A stretch of 64,000 nt of DNA from an uncultured Pirellula sp. (lineage in GTDB: Bacteria; Planctomycetota; Planctomycetia; Pirellulales; Pirellulaceae), in contig CAIOHR010000280.1 in the NCBI GenBank assembly GCA_903858115.1, positions 1 to 64,000 on the forward strand. Direction: 5' to 3'. Below are positions 43,926 through 53,053 of this stretch, in pieces (within the stretch, counting starts at the first letter, position 1; each line of letters opens with the position of its first letter). Made by a program: the position numbers and the translations under genes. A model generated the notes under the pieces. It searched no databases, was not told the origin of the DNA, and was given only the letters and a program-made list of their open reading frames with translations.

Positions 43926-44900
43926 TTATCGTCTCCCTTGACGCAGGATAAACAGTCCGACAATTGCAATCGCTCCGCCGATAATCTGGAATGGGAGAAC
44001 GGGTTCGGCAAGTACCAGCCAACTAATGACCACTGCTACCATCGTGACGACGTTCTGATAAGCCGCAGCGTGGGAACCACCCAGTTTTCGCACTCCATAA
44101 TGCCATGTAGCGTACGCAACCCCGGTCGATAAAATGCCCGAAAAAAGCAAACTACCCAGTACATCAAACCGACGCAAAATGTGCCATTGTTCTGCGATCG
44201 TGTTATAGTTCAAAACCAGATGAATCGGCGTCGTCAAAAAAGCACTGACAAAAGCCAATTTGAGTGGGCTTAAAAATTTGAGGACAGGTGTGCTGACGAC
44301 CGTTGCGGCAGCCCAAACCATGGCACCGAGGAGAATCAGCAAGTTCCCCAGCAGATAGGCTCCGGACAGGTCAATGCGACCTTTGGCTTGAATAATCAAT
44401 GCGGTTCCGACAAAGGTCACGATAAGCCCTATCCATGTCAACCGAACAAGTCGCTCCGACAGAAAGATCATGGAAAGCAAGGCCGTCCACATTGGCATGC
44501 TGGCAAGTAGGAGCGCCGTGTTGCCTGCCGTCGTGCGATGAATGCCATGCATGAAAGCGAGTGGATAAATCAAACCACTCAAGAGGGAGAATGCGACCAC
44601 TTGCATCAGGACAGTGAATGTGAATCGATTGGTTGACAGCTTCTGGTCTGGAAGTCGAGCTGTTTCATCGCCTCGATTCACGAGAAACTCTAGCCACAAG
44701 ACGAGTCCCAGCGTTAGCGTGGAGAGCACCATGCGCAATGCGTTAAATGCCAAACCATCCATGTTGCTTGTAGTGAACTTGACAACCGGGATATTGATTC
44801 CCCACAACAATGCAGTGACGAGCAAGCATAGATCTGCATGGTGCCTTACAAACCACTGCAAATCATTCTTTGGTTCCGAAGCTGACGAGCGAACGTCCAT
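43926..44900 (-). CDS. EamA/DMT-superfamily transporter
   Basis: A 324-residue protein with ten membrane helices in two similar EamA repeats (e.g. LCLLVTALLWGINIPVVKFTTSNMDGL and the second half LLILLGAMVWAAATVVSTPVL). Segments GIHRTTAGNTALLLASMPMWTALLSMIFLSERL and GSHAAAYQNVVTMVAVVISWLVLAEPV are characteristic of drug/metabolite exporters. The gene lies 4 nt downstream of the LuxR-type regulator on the same strand, so the two probably form a regulated pair, the regulator sensing the exported or related compound. Substrate unknown. Confidence 0.9.
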   Translation of the reverse strand: MDVRSSASEPKNDLQWFVRHHADLCLLVTALLWGINIPVVKFTTSNMDGLAFNALRMVLSTLTLGLVLWLEFLVNRGDETARLPDQKLSTNRFTFTVLMQVVAFSLLSGLIYPLAFMHGIHRTTAGNTALLLASMPMWTALLSMIFLSERLVRLTWIGLIVTFVGTALIIQAKGRIDLSGAYLLGNLLILLGAMVWAAATVVSTPVLKFLSPLKLAFVSAFLTTPIHLVLNYNTIAEQWHILRRFDVLGSLLFSGILSTGVAYATWHYGVRKLGGSHAAAYQNVVTMVAVVISWLVLAEPVLPFQIIGGAIAIVGLFILRQGRR

Positions 44901-44904
44901 AGAT

Positions 44905-45606
44905 TTAAAGGAGCCCGCGTTCGTCTAGACGTACCAGCAATTTCACGATTTCGACTGGTCTCATAAATCCGAATAGATCCATGATTTTTTGTCTACGATT
45001 CTCCACGGTTCGTGTGGTCATGCCAACTTTGGCAGCGATATCCTTTATTTGTTCTCCATTTCCATGGCCGAAGCAAATCGCTCGGTCGATGTCGTCGAGT
45101 TGTTGAAACATCACCAGCAGTTCTGACAAGCTTCGGCGGCGTTCTGTGTCGGAGGGTGCAACGATTTTGATCGGACGACTAATGATTAGAATCATAAAGT
45201 TCGGATCGCACAATTCATCCAATCGCCTCTTGAAGGTTGTGAAGAGGCATGTTTGGCCTTCAGCGATTGTCGCAACGTGTTCGAACTCCACTTGTGTGAC
45301 ACCATCGAGAATCATCTCATCGGAAAGCTGCGCGATCTTGCGGAGTCGCATGTCGACAATGGAGTCCGTATGTTTGCCAATCAATGTGCGTGGTTCTGCA
45401 TAGTGCGCCCGTAACAACGAGCTGTCTACCACAATAACGCGCTCGCTGTTCTTTACTCCAATGGAAGACTCGAATTGCGAAAAGTCTAACGCTTTGGTTC
45501 GGCTTCCCGTTCCCCACTCCAGAATGTACTCCAGAACTTTCGACTTCTCCTCGTCAAAGGGAAGGGAGAACGAGAACTCACCGTCTGATTCCGAGTGAGT
45601 CGTCAC
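44905..45606 (-). CDS. LuxR-type transcriptional regulator with PAS-like sensor domain
   Basis: A 233-residue protein. The C-terminal 55 residues are a GerE/LuxR helix-turn-helix: GEQIKDIAAKVGMTTRTVENRRQKIMDLFG. The central region VIVVDSSLLRAHYAEPRTLIGKH resembles a PAS fold (a hydrophobic beta strand followed by a helix), with the usual ligand-sensing role. The N-terminal 50 residues are low in motifs. Its only gene-proximal target is the downstream EamA carrier (4 nt), so it may control it. There is no phospho-acceptor receiver domain. The start at 45606 is ATG with no Shine-Dalgarno. Confidence 0.85.
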   Translation of the reverse strand: MTTHSESDGEFSFSLPFDEEKSKVLEYILEWGTGSRTKALDFSQFESSIGVKNSERVIVVDSSLLRAHYAEPRTLIGKHTDSIVDMRLRKIAQLSDEMILDGVTQVEFEHVATIAEGQTCLFTTFKRRLDELCDPNFMILIISRPIKIVAPSDTERRRSLSELLVMFQQLDDIDRAICFGHGNGEQIKDIAAKVGMTTRTVENRRQKIMDLFGFMRPVEIVKLLVRLDERGLL

Positions 45607-46166
45607 AATGTACGCACCTAGCTAGCTCCTATAGGCGTTTAGTAGCAGACCAAAACGAAAAAGGGCTTGCAACAAGAATGAAGCGGAGAATCTTGAATGC
45701 AGACCAAAGGAAATGAGCTGCATTGGGATTCCCCGCTTCTTTTTCCTTCATCGCCAAACTCTTCCTTACTGCAAAGTCTAAGTAGCGATTCATGCTGGGG
45801 GCAGCAGATTGTGTTATCCGGAGAAAATAAATCGTATTTACGAAGTCAGCTTCGGATAAACGAACAATACCCATTTGATCGGACGAATGCAAATAAGTGC
45901 AAAAAGAAAATAGCCGTTTTGCAAAACGCGATCATTTTGTGTTCCGGTCGCAACGGTTAGAAAAGAGTGTTGCTTTGCGGAAGCGTGTGACGCACTTCAC
46001 AATAGCTTACGGCTCACTTTCGCTTACAATCTAGACCAGTCAGGCAATCTAGGGCAGCGGGGCATCCTATTGCGAGATTATCGATGAAGAGATTTTCTTT
46101 ATCGCTAAACTATGTGCTTCGCAGCTAGACTCCTAGTGCTTCATGTAACTTTTCCAAAGGCCTTTC
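45607..46166. other. Gene-free region before the cysteine desulfurase gene
   Basis: About 560 bases without a supported gene. A minus-strand open frame of 87 codons (45629-45892) has no recognisable features. The promoters of the LuxR-type regulator and of the desulfurase must be here, but no clear hexamers stand out. Confidence 0.45.
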
Positions 46167-47381
46167 GTGTCCAGAATTTACCTTGACAATCATGCAACCA
46201 CGCGGGTTGATCCGGTTGTGGTCGAAGCGATGCTGCCATGGATGGACCGACTTTACGCCAACCCCGGAAGCACGACCCATGAAGCAGGACGAGAAGCGAA
46301 ACTACTAACAGAAAACGCAATTTCTTCGATCGCTTCCCATTTTGGTGTCTCGAACGACGAAATCATCATCACCAGTGGTGCGACGGAGAGTAACAATTTA
46401 GCAGTCTTCGGTCTCTGTCAGCATCCCAGACAAAAGAAACGAAAAATTGTATCGTTGGCAACCGAGCATCAAGCTTTATTGGGTCCTCTGGAGCGATTAG
46501 CCAAGAGTGGATTCGAGGTCGTTTACTTGCCAGTCCAGAAACACCCTTCCTCACAGGCTGGCATTGTCGATTTGCAGCGAGTTGCGGATGCAGTCGATGC
46601 AGATACGGCGTTGGTCAGTGTGATGCTGGCAAACAATGAAATTGGAGCGATTCAACCGATCCGCGAGATCGCGAGTATCTGTTCTCGATTCGAAGTCCCC
46701 TTGCACACGGATGCCTCCCAGGCCGTGGGCAGGATGCCGATCGACGTAGAGAAACTCGGAGTCCATCTCCTGAGTTTTTCAGGCCATAAAGTGTATGGAC
46801 CGAAAGGAATCGGTGGCCTGATTGTCCATCCCACTTCAGTTCCCATTCGTATTTCACCCCAAATTGTAGGAGGCGGTCAGCAGATGAACCTTCGCTCGGG
46901 GACCCTCAATAGCATGGGAATAATCGGCTTAGCCAAAGCCCTGGAATTGGCAGCATCGTTTTGCGAGCGAGATGCGAAACTCGTTTTTGAATTAAGGAAT
47001 TTGATGTGGTCTCGACTCTCGACTTCCGTCGATGGATTGTTGTTCAACGGCCCCTCGTGGGACGAAGAACGGTCAACCCCAACTCTCGACCAAGTTAACT
47101 CAGAACGAAGACTCGCGGGTAACCTTAGCCTATGCTTTCCAAAGGTTGAGGGCCAATCGTTAATGCTGGAAACTCCGAGCCTGGCGTTAAGTAGTGGGAG
47201 CGCCTGCACTTCGACGGACGCGGCTCCTAGTCATGTTTTGCGGGCGATTGGCAGATCGGAAGACCAAGCGAGGGCAACTCTCCGAGTGGGGTTTGGTAGA
47301 TTCAACACGCGAGAGGAAGTTAACTTCGCGGTGGATTTATTGATTCGTGCTTATGAGAAACTATCCGCCTTTGTCGCTTGA
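46167..47381 (+). CDS. Cysteine desulfurase (IscS/NifS family)
   Basis: A 404-residue PLP enzyme. The N-terminus IYLDNHATTRVDPVVVEAMLPW and GATESNNLAVFGL fit the family. The PLP lysine lies in SFSGHKVYGPKG, the His/Asp pair is in HTDASQAVG, and the catalytic loop cysteine is in SSGSACTS. The loop sequence SSGSACTS is that of group I IscS/NifS enzymes. It releases sulfur from cysteine for Fe-S clusters, thiamin or tRNA. A GTG start at 46167 with weak upstream GC-rich leader is used; no isc or suf scaffold genes are adjacent, while trpB follows after 63 nt. Confidence 0.93.
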   Translation: MSRIYLDNHATTRVDPVVVEAMLPWMDRLYANPGSTTHEAGREAKLLTENAISSIASHFGVSNDEIIITSGATESNNLAVFGLCQHPRQKKRKIVSLATEHQALLGPLERLAKSGFEVVYLPVQKHPSSQAGIVDLQRVADAVDADTALVSVMLANNEIGAIQPIREIASICSRFEVPLHTDASQAVGRMPIDVEKLGVHLLSFSGHKVYGPKGIGGLIVHPTSVPIRISPQIVGGGQQMNLRSGTLNSMGIIGLAKALELAASFCERDAKLVFELRNLMWSRLSTSVDGLLFNGPSWDEERSTPTLDQVNSERRLAGNLSLCFPKVEGQSLMLETPSLALSSGSACTSTDAAPSHVLRAIGRSEDQARATLRVGFGRFNTREEVNFAVDLLIRAYEKLSAFVA

Positions 47382-47444
47382 CCCTCCCGCAAAGTGGATC
47401 GACAATAGAGCTCTTGATTTTTGCACTCCAACCGAAGCCATCGA

Positions 47445-48686
47445 ATGAGCTTAGCTCCTCCCAATCCGAATCCTGTGGCCCCTGAACACGCATCGAAACA
47501 AGTCCCAGACCGAGCGGGTCGGTTTGGGGATTTTGGCGGTCGTTACGTACCAGAAACGCTTACGCGTGCTTTGGATGAACTAGTCGTCGAGTACGATCGT
47601 GCAAAGAAAGATCCCGACTTTCATGCGGAGTTGAACGAGCTGTTGCACCGATTTGTTGGACGGCCATCTCCCCTTTATCATGCAAAAAGACTGAGCAATC
47701 AATTGGGAGGTGCTCAGATTTGGCTCAAGCGGGAAGACCTGAACCATACCGGTGCACACAAGATAAATAACACACTAGGGCAGACGTTGTTGACCCTCCG
47801 AATGAAAAAAACTCGAGTGATCGCCGAAACAGGAGCGGGGCAGCATGGGGTTGCTTCAGCGACAGCCTGTGCACACTTCGGATTGCCATGTGTTGTCTAT
47901 ATGGGTGCCGAGGACGTGCGACGGCAGAAGCCAAACGTCTTCAGCATGCGATTGATGGGTGCAGAGGTGCGACCAGTAGAGAGCGGTTCACGAACGTTGC
48001 GAGATGCCGTCAACGAAGCGATGCGTGATTGGATGTCTTCGGTCGAACATACGCACTATATCATCGGCTCCGTCATTGGCCCTCATCCGTTTCCGATGAT
48101 GGTTCGAGACTTTCAAAGCGTGATCGGCAAGGAGTGTCGCGAGCAATGTTTGACTTCGATTGGCCGGCTGCCTGATACCATCGTTGCATGTGTCGGAGGC
48201 GGCAGTAACGCGGCAGGTATGTTCTATCCATTTGTGGAAGATACGGACGTCAAATTGATCGGTGTGGAAGCTGGAGGACGCGGAACCAGCCCAGGTGAGC
48301 ACGCTTCGCCTCTCACCTATGGCAGTCCAGGAGTTCTACATGGTTCGTACAGCTACGTAATGCAAGATGACGATGGCCAAACGAGCGACGTTCATTCGAT
48401 GTCGGCGGGTCTCGACTATCCAGGTGTTGGCCCAGAGCATAGCTATTGGAAAGACATGCATCGCGTCGAATACACCTCATGCCGAGACGATGAAGCATTG
48501 GGCGCGTTCGACTTTTTAGCACGCAATGAAGGAATCCTCACCGCCTTGGAGACCTGTCACGCAGTAGCCAAAGCGACCGAGATTGCGAAAACAATGTCTC
48601 CCGACCAGCACTTGGTGATTTGTCTGTCAGGTCGCGGCGACAAAGATGCGGCTGAGTTAGCTCGACTTCGCGGTCAAGAGTGGTAA
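47445..48686 (+). CDS. trpB: Tryptophan synthase beta chain TrpB
   Basis: A 413-residue TrpB. The PLP lysine is in LKREDLNHTGAHKINN, the phosphate-binding loop in VGGGSNAAGMFYPF, the Glu of the active site in ETGAGQHGV, and GRGDKD near the C-terminus closes the fold. The N-terminal extension (about 30 residues, PNPNPVAPEHASKQ) is longer than in many TrpB. It converts indole and serine to tryptophan with TrpA, whose gene follows 84 nt downstream, so the trpBA pair is complete but the other trp genes are elsewhere. The ATG at 47445 is chosen over a TTG at 47421. Confidence 0.97.
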   Translation: MSLAPPNPNPVAPEHASKQVPDRAGRFGDFGGRYVPETLTRALDELVVEYDRAKKDPDFHAELNELLHRFVGRPSPLYHAKRLSNQLGGAQIWLKREDLNHTGAHKINNTLGQTLLTLRMKKTRVIAETGAGQHGVASATACAHFGLPCVVYMGAEDVRRQKPNVFSMRLMGAEVRPVESGSRTLRDAVNEAMRDWMSSVEHTHYIIGSVIGPHPFPMMVRDFQSVIGKECREQCLTSIGRLPDTIVACVGGGSNAAGMFYPFVEDTDVKLIGVEAGGRGTSPGEHASPLTYGSPGVLHGSYSYVMQDDDGQTSDVHSMSAGLDYPGVGPEHSYWKDMHRVEYTSCRDDEALGAFDFLARNEGILTALETCHAVAKATEIAKTMSPDQHLVICLSGRGDKDAAELARLRGQEW

Positions 48687-48770
48687 GCTGTCGGTTCTCT
48701 TCGAACGATCGCACGATTTCTTTCGCTCCTATAGGTTCTTTCGTTATTACTGGATTGAGTTGCATACTCC

Positions 48771-49565
48771 ATGACCGCTATTGACCAACTGTTTGCACGT
48801 CTTAAGTCCGAAGGGCGAAAAGCCTTCATGCCGTTCATTACCGCCGGCGATCCGAGTGTCGCGTTTACCTGCAAAGTTCTACAATTGCTCGATCGATTAG
48901 GTTGTTCGATGGCCGAGGTCGGCATTCCTTATAGCGACCCTATTGCAGATGGTCCGGTGATTCAGGCGTCCTACACGCGCGCACTAAACCATAAAGTCAA
49001 ACTTGCTGAGATCTTCCAAGCCACCACATCGGTCAAGGAAACACTGTCGATGCCATTGGTGTCGATGGTCAGCTACGCAATTATTCATCGCGTTGGACCG
49101 GAAAAGTACATTGATGATGCGATCCAAGCTGGTTTCTCTGGTGCAATCGTCCCAGATCTGCTTGTAGAGGAAAGTACAGCGCTGTCTAAACGATGCATAG
49201 AACGAGATTTCAACCTCATTCAATTGGTCACACCAACCACGCCGCAGGAACGTGCGTTGCGAATCGCAGAACAGTCGTCTGGATTCCTTTATTTTGTAAG
49301 TGTTACGGGGATTACGGGCGAGCGATCCGAGTTGCCTCCGGATTTGGTGGATCGAGTCAGTTGGCTTCGAGAGCGTTCCGCATTGCCGATTTGTATTGGC
49401 TTTGGGATTTCGAGCCCGGAACACATCAAGCTACTAGCACCGGTGAGTGATGGCGTTATAGTAGGATCCGCCATTGTGCGAATGATGGAAAACGCGGGGA
49501 CGAACGAAGCCAGCGCTCTGGCCAATATGGAACAATTGGTCAAATCACTCATGTCGGCGTTGTAG
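48771..49565 (+). CDS. trpA: Tryptophan synthase alpha chain TrpA
   Basis: A 264-residue TIM barrel. The catalytic Glu and Asp lie in MAEVGIPYSDPIADGPVIQ, the indole-propanol phosphate site in VTGITGER and FGISSPEHI, and the C-terminal phosphate-binding loop in VIVGSAIV. It cleaves indole-3-glycerol phosphate and channels indole to TrpB. It has no in-frame overlap with trpB; the pair is spaced by 84 bases, more than usual. A parvulin-like lipoprotein gene follows. Confidence 0.97.
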   Translation: MTAIDQLFARLKSEGRKAFMPFITAGDPSVAFTCKVLQLLDRLGCSMAEVGIPYSDPIADGPVIQASYTRALNHKVKLAEIFQATTSVKETLSMPLVSMVSYAIIHRVGPEKYIDDAIQAGFSGAIVPDLLVEESTALSKRCIERDFNLIQLVTPTTPQERALRIAEQSSGFLYFVSVTGITGERSELPPDLVDRVSWLRERSALPICIGFGISSPEHIKLLAPVSDGVIVGSAIVRMMENAGTNEASALANMEQLVKSLMSAL

Positions 49566-49602
49566 TTCTTATTCTTTTTTGTTCAAACACCGAATCGCTA
49601 CT

Positions 49603-50193
49603 ATGAAAACCTACCTTCGAATAACTGCCGTCGCGACTCTGCTGTGTGCGCCGTTTCTAGGCTGCCAACCGGCGGCGAATGGAACGGCGTCGACTGCGAC
49701 AACGAAATCCCCTGCACAGTCAGATAACAAAGACACAACGGCAGAAAACAAAGAGACACCTGACTCGCAAGTAGAAAAGAAAGAGGAGAATGGCAACATG
49801 GCCAAAGAAGAGACAAAGAAGACTCCGGGCAAGGAACCTGATGTCATCAAGGTTCAGCACTGTTTGATCGGTTTCCAAGGCTCCGTTCCAGGAAAACCCA
49901 TCTCACGAACCAAGGAAGAAGCCAAGGAACTAGCAGAACGATTGCTGAAGCTTTTGAAGGATGGAGACAAGTTCGAAGAGATTATCAACCAATTCACCGA
50001 TGATTCGCCTCCTGGCATCTACAAAATGACGAACAACGGTGTCCGCCAGATTCCAGGAGCTTATCCTCGAGGAGGAATGGTTCCTGCGTTTGGAGACACA
50101 GGCTTTCCGCTGCAAGTGGGCGAGTATGGATTGGCAGAGCATGATAGCATGAAAAGCCCTTATGGGTGGCACATTGTGAAACGCATCGAGTAG
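49603..50193 (+). CDS. Parvulin-like (PpiC) peptidyl-prolyl isomerase lipoprotein
   Basis: A 196-residue protein with a lipobox-like signal (MKTYLRITAVATLLCAPFLGCQP: LGC, lipidated Cys at about residue 21). After a threonine/lysine-rich linker (residues 25-75) comes a parvulin-like domain: VQHCLIGFQGSVPGKPISRTKEEAKELAERLL, GDKFEEIINQFTDDSPPG, and the final GWHIVKRIE, the usual PpiC ending. It should assist folding of exported proteins at the cytoplasmic or outer membrane. The ATG at 49603 (start of the signal) is chosen over 49579. Confidence 0.85.
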   Translation: MKTYLRITAVATLLCAPFLGCQPAANGTASTATTKSPAQSDNKDTTAENKETPDSQVEKKEENGNMAKEETKKTPGKEPDVIKVQHCLIGFQGSVPGKPISRTKEEAKELAERLLKLLKDGDKFEEIINQFTDDSPPGIYKMTNNGVRQIPGAYPRGGMVPAFGDTGFPLQVGEYGLAEHDSMKSPYGWHIVKRIE

Positions 50194-50195
50194 TC

Positions 50196-51269
50196 ATGCA
50201 ATTCTTCAACAGATCCTTTGCTGGACTATTCGCTTTTTGCGCAATTTTGTTGTTATGTCATTCCGATTTATTCTCCCAAGAGAGAGGCCTGCAGAAGCGC
50301 CATGGTGATGAAATCATGGTATGCGGGCAACTCTATAGAATTGGAACGCCGGTCAAGCTGTGGCTGGATCCAGGCGGATTCGATGCCTATCGCACCGATC
50401 GTCGTTTTTCGTCTCTGGAAGAACGCAAATGGAGTCGCATCGTCGAGGACATGAAGTCGGGCAAGGTCGATTTCGTCACCAAGCCTCAAGAAGTGAATCC
50501 GGATCGATACGGCCTGCGATACGAAAAGGATGCAACGCAACACTTCTCCACTGCGGAACTAGATCAAATCCGCGGTGGAGGTTGGAGCATCGATCTACTA
50601 CGGAATAAGGTTGATCAATTCGTTCTTCATTTCGATGTGTGTGGAACGAGCGCGCAGTGCTTTTACATACTGCATGACCGACGTGGACTGAGCGTTCACT
50701 TTATGCTCGATGTGGACGGCACCATCTATCAGACGCTTGACCTGAAAGAACGAGCTTGGCATGCTACCAAAAGCAATGATCGAAGCATCGGTATCGAGAT
50801 CGCTAACATCGGTGCATATTCACTGAACGATCGAAGCAAACCGTTCGAAAAGTGGTATCGGAAAGACGAACAAGGCAAAACGTTCTTGATTTTCCCGGAG
50901 ACAGTGCGTGGCAGGAATACATTGGTCCAGCAAACGCTGCGCCCTCGAAAGAACGAGCCTGTTGTGGGTTCGATACGAGACAAACAATATGAACAATACG
51001 ACTTCACTCAGCAGCAATACGACGCCCTCGCGAAGTTGACTGCAGCCCTATGCGACATCTTCCCCGAGATGAAGTCAGATGCACCGAGATCACCTGACAA
51101 GCGAATCATCGAGCATACATTGACCGATGAACAATGGGCTTCTTTCGGTGGTATTCTTGGGCATTTTCACGTACAAACCAACAAAACCGATCCCGGCCCC
51201 GCGTTCGACTGGGAATACTATTTGGAAGAAGTACGAAAGCAACAACAGTTGATTTCGCCACGGCGTTAA
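50196..51269 (+). CDS. Exported N-acetylmuramoyl-L-alanine amidase (Amidase_2-like)
   Basis: A 357-residue protein with a hydrophobic N-terminus (FAGLFAFCAILLLCHSDLFSQ). Amidase_2/PGRP zinc ligands are visible: HFD in QFVLHFDVCGTSAQCFY, H in RAWHATKSNDRSIGIEIAN, and the C-terminal KTDPGPAFDWEYY, a variant of the HxxxDPGxxFDW ending. This family cleaves the bond between MurNAc and L-Ala in peptidoglycan; planctomycetes have unusual walls, so the substrate may be remodelled murein. The ATG at 50196 follows the parvulin stop by 2 nt; the open frame from 50166 overlaps it and is not used. Confidence 0.88.
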   Translation: MQFFNRSFAGLFAFCAILLLCHSDLFSQERGLQKRHGDEIMVCGQLYRIGTPVKLWLDPGGFDAYRTDRRFSSLEERKWSRIVEDMKSGKVDFVTKPQEVNPDRYGLRYEKDATQHFSTAELDQIRGGGWSIDLLRNKVDQFVLHFDVCGTSAQCFYILHDRRGLSVHFMLDVDGTIYQTLDLKERAWHATKSNDRSIGIEIANIGAYSLNDRSKPFEKWYRKDEQGKTFLIFPETVRGRNTLVQQTLRPRKNEPVVGSIRDKQYEQYDFTQQQYDALAKLTAALCDIFPEMKSDAPRSPDKRIIEHTLTDEQWASFGGILGHFHVQTNKTDPGPAFDWEYYLEEVRKQQQLISPRR

Positions 51270-51449
51270 GACGAAATCTTCGAGTTTTGCATCTCGACTT
51301 TCGTTCGAGACGGCCTACTTACCCCAATCGATTCCTATGTTGGCTGCGGGGATTTTTGCGCGAACCAACAATTAGGGAACGGACTCTGTCGTTGCTATGA
51401 GAGCCATTGCCTTGACTTACTGAGCTCTCGGTATATCAAAACAACAATC

Positions 51450-52943
51450 ATGTCACCGAACAGCGCTATACACTCTTCAGGAATCTCACCCACGGGTGAG
51501 GCCACCGGCATTATTGAGCTGGGTGACTCCTGTTCCCCGATTCAAGTCATAGGTACTGATGCCATTCGTGAAACCTTTGGAGCTAGCTGCATCAATCAGG
51601 CCATCGCTGCCGCCATGGCGCCAGGCGTCTCACAGTTCGTTCTGAATCCGGATGGTCACTACGGACATGGCGTCCCAGTGGGTAGCGTACTCGTATCGCC
51701 AGACCACATTTATCCCGGCCCCGTCGGTGTCGATATCAAATGCTCAATGAGTCTGCTGCAAACTAACATCCCAGAAGATCAAATTTCCGAAACAAAGATT
51801 CGACGCCAAATCATTCGCGAGATCGAATCAAAGTTGGCTTCAGGAAAGCATGCGCCTAAAGGTCGCGCCGTGAACGAAGACTCAGGTTTTGAAGCTGCAA
51901 TAAAAGGTGCGGATCGGAAGTTATTGGACAAGCTTGGGATTCCGCCTCGCTGGCAAGATTACTGCGAACAATGGCAGCATCTCGGCGTATGCCGAACCTC
52001 CGATGGACTCGGGGAGAGGCTACAAAAGCTTCTTCATCAGAACACGATACGCGACTTCACAGCCAAGTGTAAGCAATTAGGTTCCTACGGAGGTGGTAAC
52101 CATTTCGGTGAGTGCAATGTGGTTCGGGTCGTCGACAGCGAATCCTCGAGAAAGACTGCTAGTCATTTTGGCCTGAAGGATGGCTGCGTAGCATTCTTGT
52201 CACACTGCGGTTCTCGAGGACTTGGGCATACGCTGGCCACGAATCAATTTCGTTGGCTGCAAACAGCGTTCAAGAAACGAGGCCGTAGTTTCCCCAGCGG
52301 TGACCGAGAGCTTGTGTTTGCCGAGTACGGAACGCCGGACGCAAACAACTATCTAAATGACATGTCGATGGGTGCAAACTTTGCTACTGTCAATCATTTG
52401 CTGATCAATGCCATTGTGTTGGCTGCCTTTCAGAAAGTGCTGCCTGGCACCAACGGAGAGTTGCTTTACTTTATCAGCCACAACATTGTTACACGTGAAG
52501 TACACGACGGTGCAAGCCAGTGGGTGCACCGAAAAGGAGCGACACGCGCGTTCCCAGCAGGTCACCCAGGTCTAGTTGGGACCAAGTTCGAGACCACCGG
52601 TCACCCTATTCTATTGCCCGGTAATCCACGTGACGGATCCTCCGTCATGGTTGCCCTACCTGGAGCTAGTCTAACCGCCTACAGTATCAATCATGGTGCC
52701 GGTCGGTCGATGACTCGCACTGCAGCGAAGGCAAACTTGAAGCCGGATCTCGTTTATCAAGGACTCGCGGAAGCGGATGTTATCTCCAATTGTCGCTATT
52801 ATCCCATCGATGAAGCTCCGGATGCTTACAAAGATTTCAGAGAAGTTCTTCGAAGTGTTGAGCTAGCTGGGCTTGCAACCGAGGTTGCTCGCCTTCAAGC
52901 GAAGTTTGTCATCAAGGATGCAAAAGGTGGAAGTGCGAGCTGA
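51450..52943 (+). CDS. rtcB: RtcB-family RNA ligase
   Basis: A 497-residue RtcB-like protein. Metal ligands and motifs of the family are seen: GVDIKCSM (Asp and Cys), GGGNHFGE (Asn and His), FLSHCGSRGLGH, FISHNIVTRE (His) and INHGAGRSMTR (the guanylylated His of RtcB). RtcB joins 2',3'-cyclic phosphate or 3'-phosphate RNA ends to 5'-OH ends using GTP and Mn2+. The usual GDIGCGM is here GVDIKCSM, a tolerated variation. Archease and rtcA genes are not in the window. Convergent with the PVC heme protein. Confidence 0.9.
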   Translation: MSPNSAIHSSGISPTGEATGIIELGDSCSPIQVIGTDAIRETFGASCINQAIAAAMAPGVSQFVLNPDGHYGHGVPVGSVLVSPDHIYPGPVGVDIKCSMSLLQTNIPEDQISETKIRRQIIREIESKLASGKHAPKGRAVNEDSGFEAAIKGADRKLLDKLGIPPRWQDYCEQWQHLGVCRTSDGLGERLQKLLHQNTIRDFTAKCKQLGSYGGGNHFGECNVVRVVDSESSRKTASHFGLKDGCVAFLSHCGSRGLGHTLATNQFRWLQTAFKKRGRSFPSGDRELVFAEYGTPDANNYLNDMSMGANFATVNHLLINAIVLAAFQKVLPGTNGELLYFISHNIVTREVHDGASQWVHRKGATRAFPAGHPGLVGTKFETTGHPILLPGNPRDGSSVMVALPGASLTAYSINHGAGRSMTRTAAKANLKPDLVYQGLAEADVISNCRYYPIDEAPDAYKDFREVLRSVELAGLATEVARLQAKFVIKDAKGGSAS

Positions 52944-53053
52944 CGGCTCATCATAACTCAGCACATCGGCGGATTTCAGCTTATCGACGGCCCGGAGCAT
53001 CCAGGCATCTAACCCTCCCGCGCCGATAAAAGATGTTTCTTGTTGCCTATCGC

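Noticed and set aside
45629..45892. Minus-strand ORF of 87 codons before the desulfurase
   Set aside because: Hydrophobic and low-complexity without motifs; not placed in any operon and no Shine-Dalgarno.
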